DNA of 9,510 nucleotides, from NCBI GenBank assembly GCA_020528935.1, contig JAJDFU010000129.1:1-9510 (forward strand). The letters run 5' to 3'. A program made the position numbers and the translations under genes. Under the pieces are notes generated by a model, which saw only the letters and a program-made list of their open reading frames with translations, had not been told where the DNA came from and searched no databases. Of this stretch, positions 6,302-9,510 are shown piece by piece. The stretch comes from Saprospiraceae bacterium (GTDB taxonomy: Bacteria > Bacteroidota > Bacteroidia > Chitinophagales > Saprospiraceae). Position 1 is the first letter of the stretch. Each line of letters opens with the position of its first letter.

Positions 6302-7873
6302 ATGAAACAGCTTTTTACCATCAGCCTTTTCCTGGGCTGTCTCTTGGGACCGGCCTTGAACGGCTTCGCCCAGGATCGATACGTCGACGAAATTTTTGAC
6401 GAGGTCAGCGTGACAGACGGCGAAGTGTACGGCGCAAACTACACGGTAGAGCCCCTGCTGACCGGTGGCAGCGATGCCGAATTGCAAGACCTGCTCATGG
6501 ATGTGTACCAACCGGTAGGCGACGACGCTACGGACCGCCCGCTGGTGCTGCTCTTCCACACCGGCAACTTCGTCCCCTTCCCCATTAACGGCTCTACCGG
6601 CGGCACCCGCAAGGACAGCGCCGTCGTAGAACTGGCCAATCAGCTGGCCCGTCGCGGCTTTGTGGCCGCTTCGGTCGATTACCGCCTGGGCTGGAACCCC
6701 TTCGATATGGACCAGGAAGTGCGGGTATTCGGCCTCATCAATGCCGTGTACCGAACCATCCAGGATGCGCGCACCTGCATCCGCTATTTCAAGAAGGATG
6801 CTGTGGACAACGGCAATAACTACGGCATAGACACCTCCAAGATCGTACTGTGGGGCCTGGGATCGGGCGCCTACCTGGTAAATGCCACGGCAACCATCGA
6901 CAACTACCCGGAGATCGTACTTCCGAAATTTATTTCGGGCGGATTCCCCATGGTGATCGAAGCCGTGAACGGCAATATTTTCGGCACCAGTATCGGGCTC
7001 GTTCCGCCTGCGTACCCCATCCTTTCACCTGGGGATACCCTCTGCGTACCCAACTGGGAGGCCTTCGACAGCGGCGATCCCATCAGCTCCGATTATGCTA
7101 TGACGGTGAATATGGGCGGCGCCCTGGGCGACACCTCCTGGATCGACGAGAACGTGGCTCCGTGGATCAGCTTCCAGAACCCCACCGACCCCGACGCACC
7201 CTATGTAGAAGGCCTGGTGAACGTGCCTGGCCTCAACCTGCCGGTGGTGGAGGTGCAGGGCGCTTACCTGATCCAGCAGCTGCAGAAGCAATTCGGCAAC
7301 AACGCCGTGTGGGAGGATGTGGAATTCGTGGATCCCGTCTCGGCTGCCGCTGCCGAAGCCAATGCCAAGCCGGTGACCATCGGCAACGAAACCTTTCCCG
7401 GCCTGACGGATATCGAGGGCCTCTATGCCTTTGTCGGCGACAACAGCGCGCCCTGGGACTGGTGGTCGCCCGACAACCCCAACGCCCCGGACGACGAGGA
7501 TCCGGACAAAGGCCGCGCCCTGATGTATATCGATACCATTCTGCAATTTGCCATCCCGCGCGCCTGCATTGCTCTGGAGTTGGACTGCAACCTGGACGGC
7601 GTGGTAAGCACGGAAGACCTTATCTCCTCCGCTCAGGTGGATCTGAATGTCTTCCCCAACCCCTCCAGCGGCTCCATCTTCTTCCAGGCCGAAGGCGAAA
7701 GCCCCATCCTGGGCATTCAACTCTTCGACCTCAACGGCCGCCTGGTACACAATGTGGAAGGCCTGCGCGATCCGCAGTACGTACTGCGACGCGGCAGCTT
7801 GCCCGCCGGCACCTACATCGCCCAGATTCGCTTTGAAGAGGGTGTCGTGGCCCAGCGACTGGTGCTGAAATAG
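6302..7873 (+). CDS. T9SS-secreted alpha/beta-hydrolase-fold protein, probably non-catalytic, 523 aa
   Basis: An exported protein with a signal peptide (1-24, ending GFAQ). An alpha/beta-hydrolase domain resembling carboxylesterase/acetyl-xylan-esterase-type proteins covers about 45-420. The C-terminal T9SS type A sorting domain is about 447-523, starting LNVFPNPSSG and ending QRLVLK, with the usual LFDLNGRLV and LPAGTYIAQI strands. Such proteins cross the outer membrane by T9SS and are attached to the surface or released. Fold landmarks are DVYQP (67-71), LLFHTGNF (83-90, oxyanion-type), VDYRLGW (125-131) and IVLWGLGSG (181-189). The nucleophile position reads Gly187 instead of Ser, giving GLGSG for GxSxG, and no His exists in the domain except H86. 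A 12-residue EF-hand/dockerin-like loop D428-D439 (D-x-N-x-D-G-x-x-S-x-x-D) sits between domain and sorting signal. Transcription likely ends at the terminator at 7900. Binding protein is the leading idea; a Ser188-dependent or other non-classical hydrolase is the alternative. Confidence 0.85.
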   Translation: MKQLFTISLFLGCLLGPALNGFAQDRYVDEIFDEVSVTDGEVYGANYTVEPLLTGGSDAELQDLLMDVYQPVGDDATDRPLVLLFHTGNFVPFPINGSTGGTRKDSAVVELANQLARRGFVAASVDYRLGWNPFDMDQEVRVFGLINAVYRTIQDARTCIRYFKKDAVDNGNNYGIDTSKIVLWGLGSGAYLVNATATIDNYPEIVLPKFISGGFPMVIEAVNGNIFGTSIGLVPPAYPILSPGDTLCVPNWEAFDSGDPISSDYAMTVNMGGALGDTSWIDENVAPWISFQNPTDPDAPYVEGLVNVPGLNLPVVEVQGAYLIQQLQKQFGNNAVWEDVEFVDPVSAAAAEANAKPVTIGNETFPGLTDIEGLYAFVGDNSAPWDWWSPDNPNAPDDEDPDKGRALMYIDTILQFAIPRACIALELDCNLDGVVSTEDLISSAQVDLNVFPNPSSGSIFFQAEGESPILGIQLFDLNGRLVHNVEGLRDPQYVLRRGSLPAGTYIAQIRFEEGVVAQRLVLK

Positions 7874-7899
7874 ATCGGCGCCAGGCCAATGAAACCAAG

Positions 7900-7933
7900 A
7901 CGCCGGGTGGGGATCCACCCGGCGTTTTTTTTT
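7900..7933 (+). terminator. Intrinsic terminator after the receptor/hydrolase unit
   Basis: A perfect 11-base-pair stem ACGCCGGGTGG / CCACCCGGCGT with a 4-base loop (GGAT) is followed by an uninterrupted run of nine T, including the last stem base. It begins 26 bases after the hydrolase stop codon. On the opposite strand the hairpin is not followed by a T-run, so it should mainly stop plus-strand transcription. Confidence 0.93.
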
Positions 7934-8025
7934 GCCTGCAGTGCGTTCTGCAGCAGGAGAAGCCCTGAAAGGCGAAGGTGACTGAAAGGCTCGCAGATGC
8001 CGTCCTCTTCTTTGCAGGAAATGTA

Positions 8026-9048
8026 TTACGGAGCCAGCTTTAACAGAAATGCCATCGTATCCACTCCATCGGCATAATCCCACAGCCGGGGCTGCTGGGC
8101 CTGGCCAAAGGAGAGAGTCGGCAGATCCAGAGCGCCCTCGCGAGCTACTATGCACTGGATCTGATCGGCGCACTCGCCGAGATGCTGCTGCACGGCAGCC
8201 AGGCTGCTGTAGGGCTCGTAGTGGAGGCAGGCGATGGGTGAGGCGATGGCGGAATTCTCTACCAGGATGAGGCAGCCGTTGTTGCGATAGGGCTGCTTGT
8301 TGAGTTCCAGCATAGCGTAGTTGTAGTCGAAGTTGTTCCGGTACTTGGGGTGCAGGATGATGCGCCGCTGCTCGTGCAGGATCTCCAGCAGGGGGTCAAA
8401 ATCGTAACCGGCCGGCACGTACAGCTTGGACACGTTGCGGCAGCCCAGGCCGAAGTACTGCAATATGTCTGCCGAGAGGCCCCGCAATTCTCCTTCCGTC
8501 TCCTCGCCCAGCAGTACGGCCACCCCGTTGCGGTTGCGGCGAATGATGTGGGGATACTTCCCGAAATAGGCCTCGAAGTACCGGGCCGAGTTGTCGCTGC
8601 CCGTAGCAATGACGGCATCGAAGCCCTGCAGCTTGTCCACCAGCCGGATGTAATCGTCCACCCGCTCATCGATGGCGCGCCATTCCTTCAGCAGATAGGG
8701 CAGCAGGTAGGCGTCCTTGTCGGAAAGCTTCACCTGCGGGCGATGCCCGGCCACGAAGACGGCGAGCAGATCGTGAAAGCCCACCAGCGGGATGTTGCCG
8801 GCCAGGACCAGGCCCACGGTGCGGGCATCGGTCTGTTGTGGTACATCGTAGCGCGCCACCCAGGCCTCCAGCTGTTCGGCATCCAGCATCTGCCGGGCGA
8901 TGGCGTCCAGGGCTTTTTGCTGATTGTCGAGTGTAAACCAGGCATTGTGGTATTCGGCTTGCTTCATCACGGCCTCGCGATATTCACTGGGCTGCCGGAG
9001 CACCTTGCCGAGCTCGATGCAGGCAATCAGTCGTTCTTGGAGTGTCAT
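8026..9048 (-). CDS. LuxC-type acyl-CoA reductase, 340 aa
   Basis: A cytosolic enzyme of the LuxC/acyl-CoA reductase family (PF05893), related to aldehyde dehydrogenases, expected to reduce an acyl-CoA or acyl-thioester to aldehyde with NAD(P)H. Visible landmarks are the nucleotide-binding region VGLVLAGNIPLVGFHD (about 78-93), IATGSDNSARYFEAYF (147-162), RRNRNGVAVL (170-179) and the catalytic-cysteine segment GLGCRNVSKLYVP with C203. The C-terminal NNGCLILVEN and LHYEPY segments are also family-like. I chose the ATG at 9048, where ATGA overlaps the stop of the upstream DUF1415 gene and the protein starts MTLQERL as relatives do. An ATG at 9069 would add seven residues (MANVSTS). No luxA/B/D/E genes are nearby, and Bacteroidota members of this family are not linked to light. 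The natural substrate is unknown. It is convergent with the hydrolase gene. Confidence 0.9.
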   Translation of the reverse strand: MTLQERLIACIELGKVLRQPSEYREAVMKQAEYHNAWFTLDNQQKALDAIARQMLDAEQLEAWVARYDVPQQTDARTVGLVLAGNIPLVGFHDLLAVFVAGHRPQVKLSDKDAYLLPYLLKEWRAIDERVDDYIRLVDKLQGFDAVIATGSDNSARYFEAYFGKYPHIIRRNRNGVAVLLGEETEGELRGLSADILQYFGLGCRNVSKLYVPAGYDFDPLLEILHEQRRIILHPKYRNNFDYNYAMLELNKQPYRNNGCLILVENSAIASPIACLHYEPYSSLAAVQQHLGECADQIQCIVAREGALDLPTLSFGQAQQPRLWDYADGVDTMAFLLKLAP

Positions 9049-9431
9049 GGAAGTAGAAACGTTTGCCATAGTTCGTGTACAGCCAGGCGGCCCATTTGGT
9101 TGAGCCGCTCAATATTGCGCGCGGGAATACCCTGCGGATCGGGATGGGCGGCTACGGCCCGGCTTACGCTGTCCTCCCGCAGCAGGTGCAGGATGGGCGC
9201 GGGCGAGCGGTTGGTGTAGTTGCCCAACTCACCGGCGGTACTGCCCGCAAAGCGATACCGCGGATGAAAACTGGCCAGCTGAAACTCGCCCTCCAGTCCG
9301 GCCTCCGCCAGAAACTCCCCGGCTACCTGCACCCAGTACCAGAAGTCAGCGAACCCGGCCGGCGCACGGGGCCGTACGCTCCAGGACGTCTCGGTGGCAG
9401 CCGACGCCGGCAGCGACAGGCGACGTACGTC
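9045..9431 (-). CDS. DUF1415-family protein, C-terminal part (disrupted near window edge)
   Basis: This 128-codon open frame ends with TGA at 9045. Read as an open frame it contains ASFHPRYRFAG, NYTNRSPAPILHLLRE and AAHPDPQGIPARNIERL, the hallmark segments of the DUF1415 family (function unknown, cytosolic, usually about 180-200 residues). Homology-like sequence extends beyond the GTG at 9332, through ADFWYWVQVAGEFL and back to about ETSW near 9390, so the GTG is not the true start. Further upstream an in-frame TAA (9434-9432) appears where the family should still have roughly 60-70 N-terminal residues, including its CPFA-type segment, which is absent. The disruption coincides with abnormal sequence at the window end, so it is more likely a contig-end error than a real pseudogene. 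It overlaps the acyl-CoA reductase start by four bases (ATGA), suggesting co-translation. Confidence 0.75.
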   Translation of the reverse strand, partial: DVRRLSLPASAATETSWSVRPRAPAGFADFWYWVQVAGEFLAEAGLEGEFQLASFHPRYRFAGSTAGELGNYTNRSPAPILHLLREDSVSRAVAAHPDPQGIPARNIERLNQMGRLAVHELWQTFLLP

Positions 9432-9510
9432 TTACAGCACGGCCACCACGCCACACTACCCACCACACGGATGCCACCACGCCCCCAGACCAACACCCCG
9501 ACAACCAGAC
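9420..9510. other. Compositionally aberrant right end, probably low-quality sequence
   Basis: The last ~90 bases are C/A-rich and G-poor on the plus strand (repeated CCAC, CACC and ACCA), unlike the balanced G/C of the rest. The DUF1415 gene that should continue here is unreadable in all frames I checked, with a stop at 9432-9434. This pattern fits an unpolished contig end. A short-repeat or foreign junction is possible but less likely. Confidence 0.5.

Noticed and set aside
7936..7990. CTGCAG-TGCGTT-CTGCAG inverted repeat and a CTGAAAGGC direct repeat (7965-7973, 7982-7990)
   Set aside because: Both are short and without a T-run in the minus direction, so I could not support a second terminator or an element; possibly chance.
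7025..8173. 382-codon minus-strand frame over the hydrolase gene and terminator
   Set aside because: It runs through the terminator hairpin and into the acyl-CoA reductase in the wrong frame, and no conserved motif is seen.
8026..9048. Bioluminescence (lux) operon
   Set aside because: Only the LuxC-type reductase is present; there is no luciferase, LuxD or LuxE gene, and the family is widespread in non-luminous Bacteroidota.
8350..9219. 289-codon plus-strand frame antisense to the acyl-CoA reductase
   Set aside because: Opposite-strand shadow of a gene with clear LuxC-family motifs.

Overview
The window looks like a piece, quite possibly a whole contig, of a GC-rich Bacteroidota genome. The best guess is a Saprospiria/Lewinella-type bacterium. 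The sequence evidence is a C-terminal type IX secretion (T9SS) sorting domain on one exported protein, a TonB-dependent receptor with an N-terminal carboxypeptidase-regulatory-like domain, three matches to the Bacteroidota -7 promoter consensus TAnnTTTG, and a general lack of Shine-Dalgarno sequences. The genus is inference only.

Layout. Positions 1-779 (minus strand) hold the N-terminal half of a phosphoglucosamine/phosphomannomutase-type enzyme that runs off the left edge. A 212-base divergent intergenic region follows, with one TAnnTTTG promoter facing each way and a tract of degenerate GATTGAAGA repeats. Positions 992-3038 (plus) are a tight three-gene unit: a SAM-dependent methyltransferase, a PAP2-type membrane phosphatase and a ZIP-family metal transporter. 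A 416-base non-coding stretch (3039-3454) contains a hairpin core, near-direct repeats and two candidate promoters. Positions 3455-7873 (plus) are a two-gene unit: a 937-residue TonB-dependent receptor, then after 33 bases a 523-residue exported alpha/beta-hydrolase-fold protein with a T9SS sorting domain. A strong intrinsic terminator at 7900-7933 closes the unit. From the right edge, on the minus strand, a DUF1415-family gene (disrupted near the edge) overlaps a LuxC-type acyl-CoA reductase.

The most interesting item is the receptor/hydrolase pair. The hydrolase-fold protein keeps the fold landmarks (oxyanion-like HTGNF, strand-nucleophile segment IVLWGLGSG). However, glycine sits where the GxSxG nucleophile should be, and the whole hydrolase domain has one histidine, located in the oxyanion motif, so no histidine remains for the triad. 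It is therefore predicted to be a surface-displayed non-catalytic protein, or one with an unusual mechanism. Being encoded next to an outer-membrane receptor that has no SusD partner, it may act as a ligand-capture partner. This is a hypothesis.

Both ends look unreliable. The phosphomutase loses its metal-binding signature exactly at the left edge. At the right edge the DUF1415 reading frame meets a stop inside about 90 bases of C-rich, G-poor sequence unlike the rest of the window. This suggests poor contig ends rather than biology.
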